Assembly (NCBI RefSeq): GCF_019139675.1
Contig: NZ_CP077077.1
Location: 3,596,001-3,660,000, forward strand
Length of the DNA stretch: 64,000 nucleotides
Direction: 5' to 3'
From: Pseudomonas maumuensis
GTDB taxonomy: Bacteria > Pseudomonadota > Gammaproteobacteria > Pseudomonadales > Pseudomonadaceae
The translations under genes and the position numbers were made by a program. Shown here piece by piece: positions 23,263 through 31,650 of the stretch (position 1 is its first letter; every line of letters starts with the position of its first letter). Under the pieces are notes generated by a model, which ran no database searches, was not told the origin of the DNA, and saw only the letters and a list, made by a program, of their open reading frames with translations.

Positions 23263-26261
23263 CGCCCCGTCTTTCCCTGACCATCGTCAGCCTGTTGCTG
23301 TGTTCTTCCGCCCTGGCCGCGCCGACCAAGCCGATGACCGACTTCCAGCGCTTCACCAGCTACCCCTTCATGGAGCGTGGCTATCGGGAAGCGCAGAAGG
23401 ACAACTGGGCCGAGGTCGAGCGCCTGACCCGCCATGTGCTGGGGCGCGTACCGAACAACAACGAGGCCCGCGCCCTGCTGGCCGAAGCCCTGGCCCATCA
23501 ACGGCGCTACAAGGAAGCCCAGGCCATCGCCGAAGACCTCGACGACAATCCCGAACACGCCGACGCCCTGCTGGAACTGCGCCTGACCTGGATCGAACAC
23601 GACCCGCCGGCCGCAAGCCAAGTGGAGGCCTGGCTCGCCGACAGCCAGGGCCAGCAGCGCGTACGCCTGTGGCAGGCCTACAGCGTCAGCCTGGCCAAGT
23701 TCGGTGGCGCGGCCAAGGCCCTGGAATGGCTCAACCAGTTGCCGGTACGCGACGATGGCATGGTGCTGCGCATGACCCGCGCCAACTTCGCCGAGCGACT
23801 ACGCAACTGGGGAGAGACCATCGACCAGCTGCAACCCCTGGCCGAGAAGGGCCAACTGCCACCCGAGGATTGGCAGCGCCTGGCCAATGCCTATATTCAG
23901 CAGGTCGATGAAAAGGGCCTGAACAAACTCCTGGCCAGCGCACCGTCCCAGGAAGCGGCGACCCACGCCCGCCTGGCCATGGCCAACCGCGCCATCGCCA
24001 TGGGCCACAACCAGCAGGCCGAGCGTTGGCTGCAGAGCCTGCCCGCCGGGCAACTGCAGCATCCCGAACAGCGCCAGCAACTGTGGGAACTGGCCCGTGA
24101 AGGCGATGACGCACCGCTGGTGCGCCAGCTGAGCAACGAACTGCATCGCCCCTGCTTGGAGACCGTCGACTGGCTGTCCCACAAGGACCTGAAGCTGGCC
24201 CGCGAACAGCTCGGCCAGTGCCAGGCCAGCGAAAATCCGCGCAGCTATGCCATCCTCAGGCAGCGCCTGTACGGCGAGCCCGCTCAGCCACCGCAGCCAC
24301 GCACGGCGGCGCAGTGGGAGCAACGCTACCGACAGACCGGCGATCTTACCGCCCTGGAACAAGCCAGCTTCATGCTGCTCGAAAGCGGCCAGAGCGAGCG
24401 CGCCCGGCAGCTGCTCGACAACGCCTACGACCGTCGCCAAGGCAGGCTGACGCCTTCGCTGCTGCAACGCCTGGGCAACCTCTATGCGCGCAACGACGGT
24501 CCGCTGGACGGTCCACGCATGCTTGCCCTGGTGCCACGGGTCGATGCCGCCACCCGTGGCCAGCTACTGGCCCGCCTGGCCGAAGCCGGCCAATGCGAGG
24601 CCGTGCGCAAGGCCATCCCGGCCACCCCGGTCGAAGCCGGGCAGTATCGCGCCCTGGGGCGCTGCGCCACGCCTGATCAGCCAGGCGAAGCGGTGGTCTA
24701 CTACCAAGCCGCCGAACGCCTGAGCGATAGCGGCAGTCGCCTGCCTTTGGCCTACGCCCTGGAAGCCTCCGGCGACTCCCAGGCGGCGCTGCCGATCTGG
24801 AACAGCCTGCCGGCCAGCGCCTGGACCGACAATGCGCGCCTGACCGCCGCCCGTGGCGCGCTGAACGCCGGTGACGCCAACGCCGCCCGCCGCCACTGGG
24901 ATGCGGCAGCGCACCAGAGTGCCGACGACTGGGCGCTGGGCGCCGCCATTGCCCAGCGCCAGGGCGACCCGCAGCAGGCCCTGGCTTTCCAGCGCGAAGC
25001 GCTGCGTCATGCCCCGCGCGCCGATCACTACTACGCAGCCGCCGGCACCGCCCAGCAGGCCGGCGACAGCGCCCAGAGCAGCGCCTGGCTGGCCGAGGCC
25101 GTGCGCCTGGCGCCGGACCAGCCGCGTTACCGCGCCGACTATGGCATGCGCCTGGCGGGTTCGGCGGACAAGCAGCAACGCCGCCAGTCCATACCCTACC
25201 TGGAGCGCGCCACCCGCGACTTCCCCGAGGACTACCGCCTGGGCGAGACCCTGGCCCTGCGCTACGACGAGGTCGAGGACAGTGCCTCGGCCCGCCGCGA
25301 GCTGCGCCGGGTCCTAGACGTGGAGCGCAACCTGGTCGACGGCGACGACGAGTACGGCAGCCTGGAGGCGCGCAAGTACCGCCAGCGCCGCGCCCATGAA
25401 GCCCTGTCGCGCCGCGACAGCATCACCCTGGCCAGCACCTGGTCGCCCGCCGGCACCTCGACCAACGACAAATTCCTCGACAACGGCGAACGCAGCGGCA
25501 GCTCGCGCCGCGCCCGCTCGCAGAACGTGCAGCTGGCGATGTGGGACCACGCCCTGGGCGAGGAGCCCAGCCGCAATGGCAGCACCCTGTCGGTCTACGG
25601 CCGCGTGCTGTTCGGTGGCCAGAGCCGCACCGACTACGCGCAGAGCATGGGCACCGGTGTAGGCCTGCGCTACAAGCCGCTCGGCCAGGCCAACCTCAAC
25701 CTGTACGCCGAGCTGTACCACCAGCGCCAGATCGACAGCACGCACTACAGCGGCCTGAGCCTGGGCGAGCTGCTCAGCCCGGCCAAGGTCGGCGGCAACT
25801 GGGGCGACCTGCGTCACAACGCCGAATCGAGCAACGACCTGCTGCTGCGCGCCACTGCTTCGTTCCTGGATCAGGGCAAGTACCGCAACGACTGGCGTAT
25901 CGACGAGGACGACTGGGACGAGCGCTTCCTCTACCTCGACGCCGCCTGGTGGACCCGTGCCGGCGACCATGCCTGGCTGTCGCGCTTCCAGCAGGGCCAT
26001 GCGTGGAAACTGCCCAGCCAGTCGCCGCAGACGATCATGCCCTACGGCTTCCTCGAGTTTTCCAGCCAGGACCCGAGCAACGACTGGCGCCAGGACGCCC
26101 GCGCCGGGGTCGGCGTGCGCTGGCAGTGGTGGTTCGACGACGACCGCTACAACGCCTACCGCGGCTCGCTGAAAGTACGCGCCGAGTACCAGCAGGCACT
26201 GGGCGGCAACCTCTACGAACGCGGCAACGGCGTGCTGCTGGGTGTGGAGATGAACTTCTGA
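23259..26261 (+). CDS. nfrA: NfrA-like outer-membrane exporter/phage receptor with TPR domain
   Basis: A 1000-residue protein, close in length to E. coli NfrA (about 990). It has a signal peptide (MTPRLSLTIVSLLLCSSALA). A long periplasmic TPR-like superhelix spans about 35-700 (for example NNEARALLAEALAHQRRYKEAQAIAEDL, PLAYALEASGDSQAALPIWNSL). The C-terminal part (about 730-1000) is aromatic-rich alternating strand sequence ending in VEMNF, a terminal Phe suited to BAM insertion. The predicted role is passage of the NfrB-made glycan across the outer membrane; in E. coli NfrA is also needed for phage N4 adsorption. It overlaps nfrB by four bases, and the next gene's ATG overlaps its stop. Confidence 0.88.
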   Translation: MTPRLSLTIVSLLLCSSALAAPTKPMTDFQRFTSYPFMERGYREAQKDNWAEVERLTRHVLGRVPNNNEARALLAEALAHQRRYKEAQAIAEDLDDNPEHADALLELRLTWIEHDPPAASQVEAWLADSQGQQRVRLWQAYSVSLAKFGGAAKALEWLNQLPVRDDGMVLRMTRANFAERLRNWGETIDQLQPLAEKGQLPPEDWQRLANAYIQQVDEKGLNKLLASAPSQEAATHARLAMANRAIAMGHNQQAERWLQSLPAGQLQHPEQRQQLWELAREGDDAPLVRQLSNELHRPCLETVDWLSHKDLKLAREQLGQCQASENPRSYAILRQRLYGEPAQPPQPRTAAQWEQRYRQTGDLTALEQASFMLLESGQSERARQLLDNAYDRRQGRLTPSLLQRLGNLYARNDGPLDGPRMLALVPRVDAATRGQLLARLAEAGQCEAVRKAIPATPVEAGQYRALGRCATPDQPGEAVVYYQAAERLSDSGSRLPLAYALEASGDSQAALPIWNSLPASAWTDNARLTAARGALNAGDANAARRHWDAAAHQSADDWALGAAIAQRQGDPQQALAFQREALRHAPRADHYYAAAGTAQQAGDSAQSSAWLAEAVRLAPDQPRYRADYGMRLAGSADKQQRRQSIPYLERATRDFPEDYRLGETLALRYDEVEDSASARRELRRVLDVERNLVDGDDEYGSLEARKYRQRRAHEALSRRDSITLASTWSPAGTSTNDKFLDNGERSGSSRRARSQNVQLAMWDHALGEEPSRNGSTLSVYGRVLFGGQSRTDYAQSMGTGVGLRYKPLGQANLNLYAELYHQRQIDSTHYSGLSLGELLSPAKVGGNWGDLRHNAESSNDLLLRATASFLDQGKYRNDWRIDEDDWDERFLYLDAAWWTRAGDHAWLSRFQQGHAWKLPSQSPQTIMPYGFLEFSSQDPSNDWRQDARAGVGVRWQWWFDDDRYNAYRGSLKVRAEYQQALGGNLYERGNGVLLGVEMNF

Positions 26262-27100
26262 TGCGTAGCTTCCTGGCGCTCTGCCTGCTGGTCCTGTGGC
26301 TACCCGCCCAGGCCGACCAGCGCCTGTTCTACCAGCCGCTCAACCGTGACGCGAACGTCACCCCGGCGCAGTGGCAAAACCTGTGGCGAGCCACCGTGGC
26401 CCAGGGCGGCAAGACCCTGATCGTGCAGTGGAGCGCCTACGGCGACAGCGACTTCGGCGGCGCCCGGGGCTGGCTCGCCGACAGCCTGCGCGAGGCGCGG
26501 GCCCAAGGTCTGGAACTGGTGCTGGGCCTGTACATGGATCCGGCCTACTACCAGCGCCTCGAACAGCTCGACGGCGAAGGCCTGAACAGTTATTTCAAGG
26601 CGCAACTGGGGCGCTCGCTCACCCAGTACCAACAGCTCAAGGCCGAATGGGCGCTGCCGGTGGCCGGCTGGTACCTGCCCATGGAACTGGACGACCTGCA
26701 CTTTCGCGACCCGGCCAGGCGCGATGCGCTGCACACGCAACTGCAGGCTTTCAACCGGCAACTGGACAAACCCCTGCATATCAGCGCGTTCAGCGCCGGC
26801 CAGCTGTCGCCGCGGGTCAATGGTGCGTGGCTGGAGCAGTTGGCCAGCCTTGGCCTGAACGTCTGGTGGCAGGACGGCGCCGGCACGGGCCGCCTGACGC
26901 CGCTGGTACGCCAAGGCTATGAACAGGCCCTGCCCTGCCGGGTGGGTATCGTGCGCGAAGCATTTCGCCAGGTCAGCAAGCCTGGCCAACCGTTCCGCGC
27001 CGAACCTGCGCAGCCAGCGCTGAGCGGAGGCTGCCACGCCGAAGCCGTGTTCGCCCTGCGCTATCGGCCCTGGGCCAGAGGGACGCTTTCCAGGGATTGA
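26261..27100 (+). CDS. DUF4434-like periplasmic protein of the Nfr locus
   Basis: A 279-residue exported protein with a signal peptide (MRSFLALCLLVLWLPAQA). The mature part resembles DUF4434, a TIM-barrel, glycoside-hydrolase-like fold: WQNLWRATVAQGGKTLIVQWSAYGD, then LELVLGLYMDPAYYQRL, GWYLPMELDDLHF with the acidic pair ELDD, and LGLNVWWQDGAGTG. The likely acidic catalytic residues are the Glu/Asp in PMELDD and the Asp in WWQDG (inference). The start ATG overlaps the nfrA stop (TGATG), so it is part of the operon. E. coli ybcH occupies the same place beside nfrA. It may trim or modify the glycan. Confidence 0.72.
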   Translation: MRSFLALCLLVLWLPAQADQRLFYQPLNRDANVTPAQWQNLWRATVAQGGKTLIVQWSAYGDSDFGGARGWLADSLREARAQGLELVLGLYMDPAYYQRLEQLDGEGLNSYFKAQLGRSLTQYQQLKAEWALPVAGWYLPMELDDLHFRDPARRDALHTQLQAFNRQLDKPLHISAFSAGQLSPRVNGAWLEQLASLGLNVWWQDGAGTGRLTPLVRQGYEQALPCRVGIVREAFRQVSKPGQPFRAEPAQPALSGGCHAEAVFALRYRPWARGTLSRD

Positions 27101-27123
27101 AACCAGCCGCCTGAACGAATCCC

Positions 27124-27192
27124 ATCGTGGGGCAAGCCCGCGCCCATGAATACCAGCACCCAACCCTTTTGGGAGCGGGCTTGCCCCGCGAT
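27124..27192. repeat. REP-type inverted pair (BIME-like) 2
   Basis: ATCGTGGGGCAAGCCCGC at 27124-27141 and GCGGGCTTGCCCCGCGAT at 27175-27192 are inverted copies with one mismatch. They share the core of the pair at 9686-9758. The pair separates the DUF4434-like gene from the diguanylate cyclase gene, and could process or attenuate the long upstream transcript. Confidence 0.75.
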
Positions 27193-27235
27193 AGGGCCGG
27201 CAAAAACAGCACAATCGCCGAGGGCATCCTCCAGC

Positions 27236-28324
27236 ATGTACAAAACCCTCGAAGCCCACATCCGCCAACAGGACGTCCCCGCCGCCCTGCGCGCCGAGTT
27301 CCGCCAGCACGAATTCGAGGCCATGCGCCGCTTCTGCCTGCTGATCTTCTGCATCGGCATCGCCATCTGGCTGGTCTTCGACCTGATCGTCAGCTACCTC
27401 GGCGGCCAGGGCTTCACCTGGCTATCCGGGGTGTTCATCGCCCTGCTGTGCAGCCTCACCGTGGTCCTCGGCTTCACCCGCAGGAGCCAGCATTTCGACG
27501 TGCTCAACCTGCTGTTCGTGGCGGTGATCACCCTGGCCATGCGCCTGGTGATCGAGGGCATCCCCATCGCCCTGCGCCCGGTATGGCTGGTGCTCGGGGT
27601 CTCCACCGTGCTGTACAGCGTGTCGGTGCTGCCGGTACGGCGCTGGTCGTTCTTCTGCGCCATGGGCGTCACCTGGATCATGCTCAATCCCTTCTTCCAC
27701 ACTCGTATCGAAGCCCTCGAGCTCGAAGGCGCGATGCTGATCAGCTACGCGGTATGCCTCAGCGGCCTGGTGATCTACAGCTACCTGCGCATCCGCCAGG
27801 CCAAGATGCACAACTTCTACCTGACCAAGGTGCTGCTGGAGCAGGCCTATATCGACGCGCTGACCGACATCCCTAACCGTCGCTCGTTCATGGCCAAGGC
27901 CGAACAGCAGCTGCAACAGGCCGGCGAGCAGTACCTGGCGATGATCGACATCGACAACTTCAAGCAGGTCAACGACCGCTTCGGCCATGACATCGGCGAC
28001 GAGGTACTCAAGCGCGTGGCGGCGCACATCAAGGCGGCGATGATCGGCTACGAGATCGCCCGGCTGGGCGGCGAGGAGTTCGCGATCTTCTTCCAGGGGC
28101 TGGACGAGGCCGGCGCCGAACAACAGGTAGCGGCGCTGTGCCGGCGAGTGCGCGAGGACCTCGGGGCGCACCCGGTGACCATCAGCATCGGCCTGGCCCG
28201 GGTCGACTGCGGCGATACCTTGAGCATGGCGCTGATCCGGGCGGACCAGGCGCTGTACGAGGCCAAGCACACGGGCAAGGACCGTTTCGTCCGGTGGACT
28301 AACCGGCTGGCAAGCGAATCCTGA
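27236..28324 (+). CDS. Membrane diguanylate cyclase next to the Nfr locus
   Basis: A 362-residue protein. Six hydrophobic helices lie at about 33-185, then a GGDEF domain at about 200-360. Active-site motifs: DALTDIPNRR (208-216), DIDNFKQVNDRFGHDIGDE (238-256) and GGEEF (278-282). There is no RxxD inhibitory site before GGEEF (MIGY in its place). The predicted activity is synthesis of c-di-GMP from GTP at the inner membrane. Position and orientation make it the likely local activator of the c-di-GMP-binding NfrB-like synthase (inference). ATG 27236 follows the REP pair. Its end overlaps the convergent sensor kinase by 26 bases. Confidence 0.87.
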   Translation: MYKTLEAHIRQQDVPAALRAEFRQHEFEAMRRFCLLIFCIGIAIWLVFDLIVSYLGGQGFTWLSGVFIALLCSLTVVLGFTRRSQHFDVLNLLFVAVITLAMRLVIEGIPIALRPVWLVLGVSTVLYSVSVLPVRRWSFFCAMGVTWIMLNPFFHTRIEALELEGAMLISYAVCLSGLVIYSYLRIRQAKMHNFYLTKVLLEQAYIDALTDIPNRRSFMAKAEQQLQQAGEQYLAMIDIDNFKQVNDRFGHDIGDEVLKRVAAHIKAAMIGYEIARLGGEEFAIFFQGLDEAGAEQQVAALCRRVREDLGAHPVTISIGLARVDCGDTLSMALIRADQALYEAKHTGKDRFVRWTNRLASES

Positions 28325-29597
28325 ACTGCGCCCCACCCAACGCCGATTGCGCCACCGTCAGAGTGCCGCCTTGCCCTTCGATGGCCCGCCGGCTGATCGC
28401 CAGCCCCAGCCCGAACCCGCCGGTATTGCGATCACGGCTGCGATCCAGGCGGTAGAACGGCTGGAAGATCCGCTCACGCTCCTCGGCCGGGATGCCAATG
28501 CCGTCGTCCTCGACCGTCACCAGGCAGGCGCCGTCTTCTTCCAGGCGCAAGCGCAACAGCAAGCTTTCGTCGCAGTAGCGCATGGCATTGCGCACCAGGT
28601 TCTGCACCGCACGCGCGGTCAGCCGCGGATCGAGGACAAAACGCGGCAAGTCTGTCTCGCAGCGCACTTCCCACTGGATGCCACGGTCGTCGAGTTCTTC
28701 GGCGAAACCACCGAGCACGCTGTCCACCAGCTCGAGCAACGACACCTCGACGCGCTCGCGGGCCTGGTCGGCGCTTTCCAGGCGGCTGTAGGACAGCAGC
28801 TCGAGCACCAGCTCGTCCAGCTCGCGCACATGGCCCACCAGCCCCAGCAGGCGTTTGCGGCTGGCCGGCGGCACCTCGTCGAACAGCAGCACCAGGCCGA
28901 AGTCCAGGCGGGTCAACGGCGTGCGCAGCTCGTGGGACACCGCGTTGAGCAGCTCGCGCTGCTGGTTGACGTGGCGCTCCAGGTCGCTGGCCATGGTGTC
29001 GAACACTCCGGCCAGCTCGCCGATGTTCGAGCGCGGCGAGATATGCGTGCGCTCGGACATCTCGCCGCGCCCCAGGCGCCGGGCAGTGTCCTTCAGGCGC
29101 TCGAGGTCGCGCCAGTGCGGCCATACCCACAGCAGCAGGCAGCCGAGCATGGCCGCGCCGATCAGCACGGTCACGCCCCAGGACAGCACGTTGATGTCCA
29201 GCGGATCGTCCGGCGAGTGCAGGCGTACCAGCCAGTCCTGGCCCAGCGGCGCCAGCGCCGTTTCGTAATAGCCCCAGTCGGCCATGCGCACCACATACAG
29301 GCCATGCTCGAGCCGGGCCTTTTCCTCGCTGCTCAGCTCGGCGTCGTCCATGCGCAGCAAGCGCACCTCCAACGGCTTGAACGCCGCGGCCAGCTCCTTC
29401 TCCACCGTCGGCCACTGCTCCCGCGGCGCCTGCTGGAACTGGCGCACGATCAGGGTCTGCACACCCTTGGCCTGGTCGAGGTTGTAGGCCATGAAGCGAT
29501 CGTGAAACAAGCCGACGATGGTGTCGGGAATCAGCGCGATCGCCCCGGCGTAGGCGACGATGATCACCAGGTACAACCGCACCAGGATCTTCAGCAT
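28299..29597 (-). CDS. Sensor histidine kinase (RstB-like)
   Basis: A 432-residue inner-membrane kinase. Membrane helix at about 4-26, periplasmic domain 30-135, second helix 138-160, HAMP (about 160-212), H-box NAVSHELRTPL with phospho-accepting His222, N-box NLVRNAMRY, and G boxes DDGIGIP and GGFGLGLAIS. The overall layout resembles E. coli RstB. The gene begins six bases after the stop of the response-regulator gene, so the two form an operon. The divergent RND pump is a likely target. The signal is not known. Confidence 0.9.
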   Translation of the reverse strand: MLKILVRLYLVIIVAYAGAIALIPDTIVGLFHDRFMAYNLDQAKGVQTLIVRQFQQAPREQWPTVEKELAAAFKPLEVRLLRMDDAELSSEEKARLEHGLYVVRMADWGYYETALAPLGQDWLVRLHSPDDPLDINVLSWGVTVLIGAAMLGCLLLWVWPHWRDLERLKDTARRLGRGEMSERTHISPRSNIGELAGVFDTMASDLERHVNQQRELLNAVSHELRTPLTRLDFGLVLLFDEVPPASRKRLLGLVGHVRELDELVLELLSYSRLESADQARERVEVSLLELVDSVLGGFAEELDDRGIQWEVRCETDLPRFVLDPRLTARAVQNLVRNAMRYCDESLLLRLRLEEDGACLVTVEDDGIGIPAEERERIFQPFYRLDRSRDRNTGGFGLGLAISRRAIEGQGGTLTVAQSALGGAQFRIRLPAG

Positions 29598-29603
29598 GGC
29601 GTA

Positions 29604-30305
29604 TCAGTACTCCCACTCGACGCGGCTGAACAGGTAGCCCTTGCCCCACACGGTCTTGATCTTGCGCGCTTCGCCGGCGCTGTCGTCGAAACGTCGGCGC
29701 AGCTTGGAGATGGCCACGTCCACCGAGCGGTCGGTGCCGTTGAACTCGATGCCGCGCAGTTGCTGCAAGATACGGTCGCGGCTCATCACCTCGCCGGCGT
29801 TGCGTGCCAGCACCACCAGCAGGTTGTATTCGCCGCTGGACAGCTCCACCTCTTCGCCACGCCAGTTGACGGTGCGCTCGGCCAGGTTGATGCGCAACCC
29901 GCCGACCTGGATCAGGTCGCTATCCAGGCGCGGCTCGTTGACGCTGCTGCGGCGCAGCAGCGTGCGTACCCTGGCCAGCAGCACGCGGGGCTCGCACGGC
30001 TTGGTGACGTAGTCGTCGGCGCCCATCTCCAGCCCCAGCACCTGGTCGTGGCTGTCGTCGCGGGCGGTCAGCATGAGGATCGGCAGGCTCTGGGTCTCTT
30101 GGCGGAGTTGGCGGCATACCTGCAGGCCGTCCAGGCCCGGCAGCATCAGGTCGAGGATCACCAGGTCGGGTTTCTGCCGGCGGAATTCGTCCAGCACATG
30201 GTCGCCACGGGCAATCACCCGGACATGGAAATCGTTGCGTTGCAGGTAGCTGGCGATCAGTTCGGACAACGCGCTGTCGTCTTCGACCAGGAGAATGTTC
30301 GGCAT
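29604..30305 (-). CDS. OmpR-family response regulator (RstA-like)
   Basis: A 233-residue response regulator. The receiver domain (1-120) has the acidic pair ED (8-9), phospho-acceptor Asp52 and Lys in YVTKP. The winged-helix DNA-binding domain (about 135-230) ends KIKTVWGKGYLFS. It is divergent from the RND pump operon, 158 bases apart, with a tandem repeat in between that fits an OmpR-type binding site. It probably controls the pump in response to the partner kinase. Confidence 0.92.
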   Translation of the reverse strand: MPNILLVEDDSALSELIASYLQRNDFHVRVIARGDHVLDEFRRQKPDLVILDLMLPGLDGLQVCRQLRQETQSLPILMLTARDDSHDQVLGLEMGADDYVTKPCEPRVLLARVRTLLRRSSVNEPRLDSDLIQVGGLRINLAERTVNWRGEEVELSSGEYNLLVVLARNAGEVMSRDRILQQLRGIEFNGTDRSVDVAISKLRRRFDDSAGEARKIKTVWGKGYLFSRVEWEY

Positions 30306-30371
30306 AAGGGGATTTGACGAAAGATTGAAGTAAGGCAGGATATAGAATCCCGGGCGGGCCACCGCCGATTG

Positions 30372-30388
30372 TTCACACTTTTTCACAC
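30372..30388. promoter_or_regulatory. Tandem repeat TTCACAC-TTT-TTCACAC, candidate OmpR-family site
   Basis: Two identical heptamers at 30372-30378 and 30382-30388 repeat with a ten-base period. Head-to-tail half-sites about one helical turn apart are the usual target of OmpR/PhoB-type regulators. It lies between the response regulator and the RND operon, which fits autoregulation and pump control. Confidence 0.45.
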
Positions 30389-30463
30389 ACGCCCAACACA
30401 GCTTAACAGCCGCCACCCGAACGGCTGCTTTAGCATACGCTGGATCAAACTTGGAAGATCCGT

Positions 30464-31639
30464 ATGTCCACGCTCCGTGCTTTGCGCCTGCGCCCTCTGG
30501 CGCTGTTGGCGCTGATGACCCTTTCCCTGGCCGCTTGCAACGACGCCGCCGAACCGGAAGAAAAGGCCCCACCTTCGCAGGTGCGGGTCGAAACCCTCGC
30601 CGTGCAGCCGCTGGCCATCAGCACCGAGCTCAGCGGCCGCATCCTCGCTCCGCGTACCGCCGAGGTGCGTGCCCGGGTGGCCGGGGTGGTGCTCAAGCGG
30701 GTATACCGCGAAGGCAGCGACGTGAAACAGGGCGATGTGCTGTTCCTGATCGATCCGGCGCCGTTCAAGGCCGACTTCGACAGCGCCCGCGCCACCCTGG
30801 CCAAGGCCGAGGCGACGCTGTACCAGGCCCGCCTGCAGGAGCAGCGCTACCGCGAACTGGTCGACGACAAGGCCGTCAGCCGCCAGGAGTACGACAACGC
30901 CCGCGCCGCCTTCCTCCAGGCTGACGCGGCGGTCGGCGAAGCCAAGGCGGCGCTGGAACGCGCGCGCCTGAACCTGGGCTATGCCACCGTCACCGCACCG
31001 ATCTCCGGACGCATCGGCCGCGCCCTGGTGACCGAGGGCGCGCTGGTCGGCCAGAGCGAGACCACGCCGCTGGCCACCATCCAGCAGTTGAACCCGATCC
31101 ACGCCGACGTCACCCAGTCGACCCGCGAACTCAACGCCCTGCGCCGCTCGCTGCGTGCCGGCGAGCTGCAGCAGGTGGGCCGCGACCAGGTCAAGGCCAC
31201 GCTGATCCAGGACGATGGCAGCGCCTACCCGCTGGCCGGCAAGCTGTTGTTCTCCGATATCAGCGTCGACCCGAGCACCAACCAGATCACCCTGCGCAGC
31301 GAGTTCCCCAACCCGGACCTCGACCTGCTGCCCGGCAGCTATGTGCGCGTGCGCCTGGACCAGGCCGTGCAACCCCAGGGCATCAGCGTGCCGCAACGCG
31401 CCATCCTGCGTGACAGCGCCGGTGTGCCCAAGGTGCTGCTGGTCGACCACCAGGACCGCATCAGCGAACGCCAGGTGACCCTGGGCAGCGCCCAGGGCGA
31501 CCGCTGGATCGTCAGCGAGGGCCTGGCCCCGGGTGACCGCGTGGTGGTCGAGGGCCTGCAACACGTCAAGGCCGGCGACCAGGTGCAAGTCGACGAACAA
31601 CCAGGCGCCACCGCAGTCGCCCAACACAACGGCCAATGA
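30464..31639 (+). CDS. RND efflux periplasmic adaptor (membrane fusion lipoprotein)
   Basis: A 391-residue adaptor of a resistance-nodulation-division pump. Lipoprotein signal with lipobox LAAC (Cys25), then barrel-sandwich/lipoyl parts (VRARVAGVVLKRVYREGSDVKQGDVLFLIDP, NLGYATVTAPISGRIGRALVTEGALVG), an alpha-hairpin (about 105-160) and a beta-barrel domain toward the C-terminus. It is anchored in the inner membrane and links the pump to an outer-membrane channel. It precedes the pump gene by 11 bases. No outer-membrane channel gene follows in this operon. Confidence 0.9.
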   Translation: MSTLRALRLRPLALLALMTLSLAACNDAAEPEEKAPPSQVRVETLAVQPLAISTELSGRILAPRTAEVRARVAGVVLKRVYREGSDVKQGDVLFLIDPAPFKADFDSARATLAKAEATLYQARLQEQRYRELVDDKAVSRQEYDNARAAFLQADAAVGEAKAALERARLNLGYATVTAPISGRIGRALVTEGALVGQSETTPLATIQQLNPIHADVTQSTRELNALRRSLRAGELQQVGRDQVKATLIQDDGSAYPLAGKLLFSDISVDPSTNQITLRSEFPNPDLDLLPGSYVRVRLDQAVQPQGISVPQRAILRDSAGVPKVLLVDHQDRISERQVTLGSAQGDRWIVSEGLAPGDRVVVEGLQHVKAGDQVQVDEQPGATAVAQHNGQ

Positions 31640-31650
31640 GGGCCTGATCC

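Noticed and set aside
23259..26261. Reading the Nfr locus as a prophage or phage remnant because of the phage N4 adsorption names
   Set aside because: The names come from host receptors of phage N4; there are no phage structural, integrase or lysis genes here.
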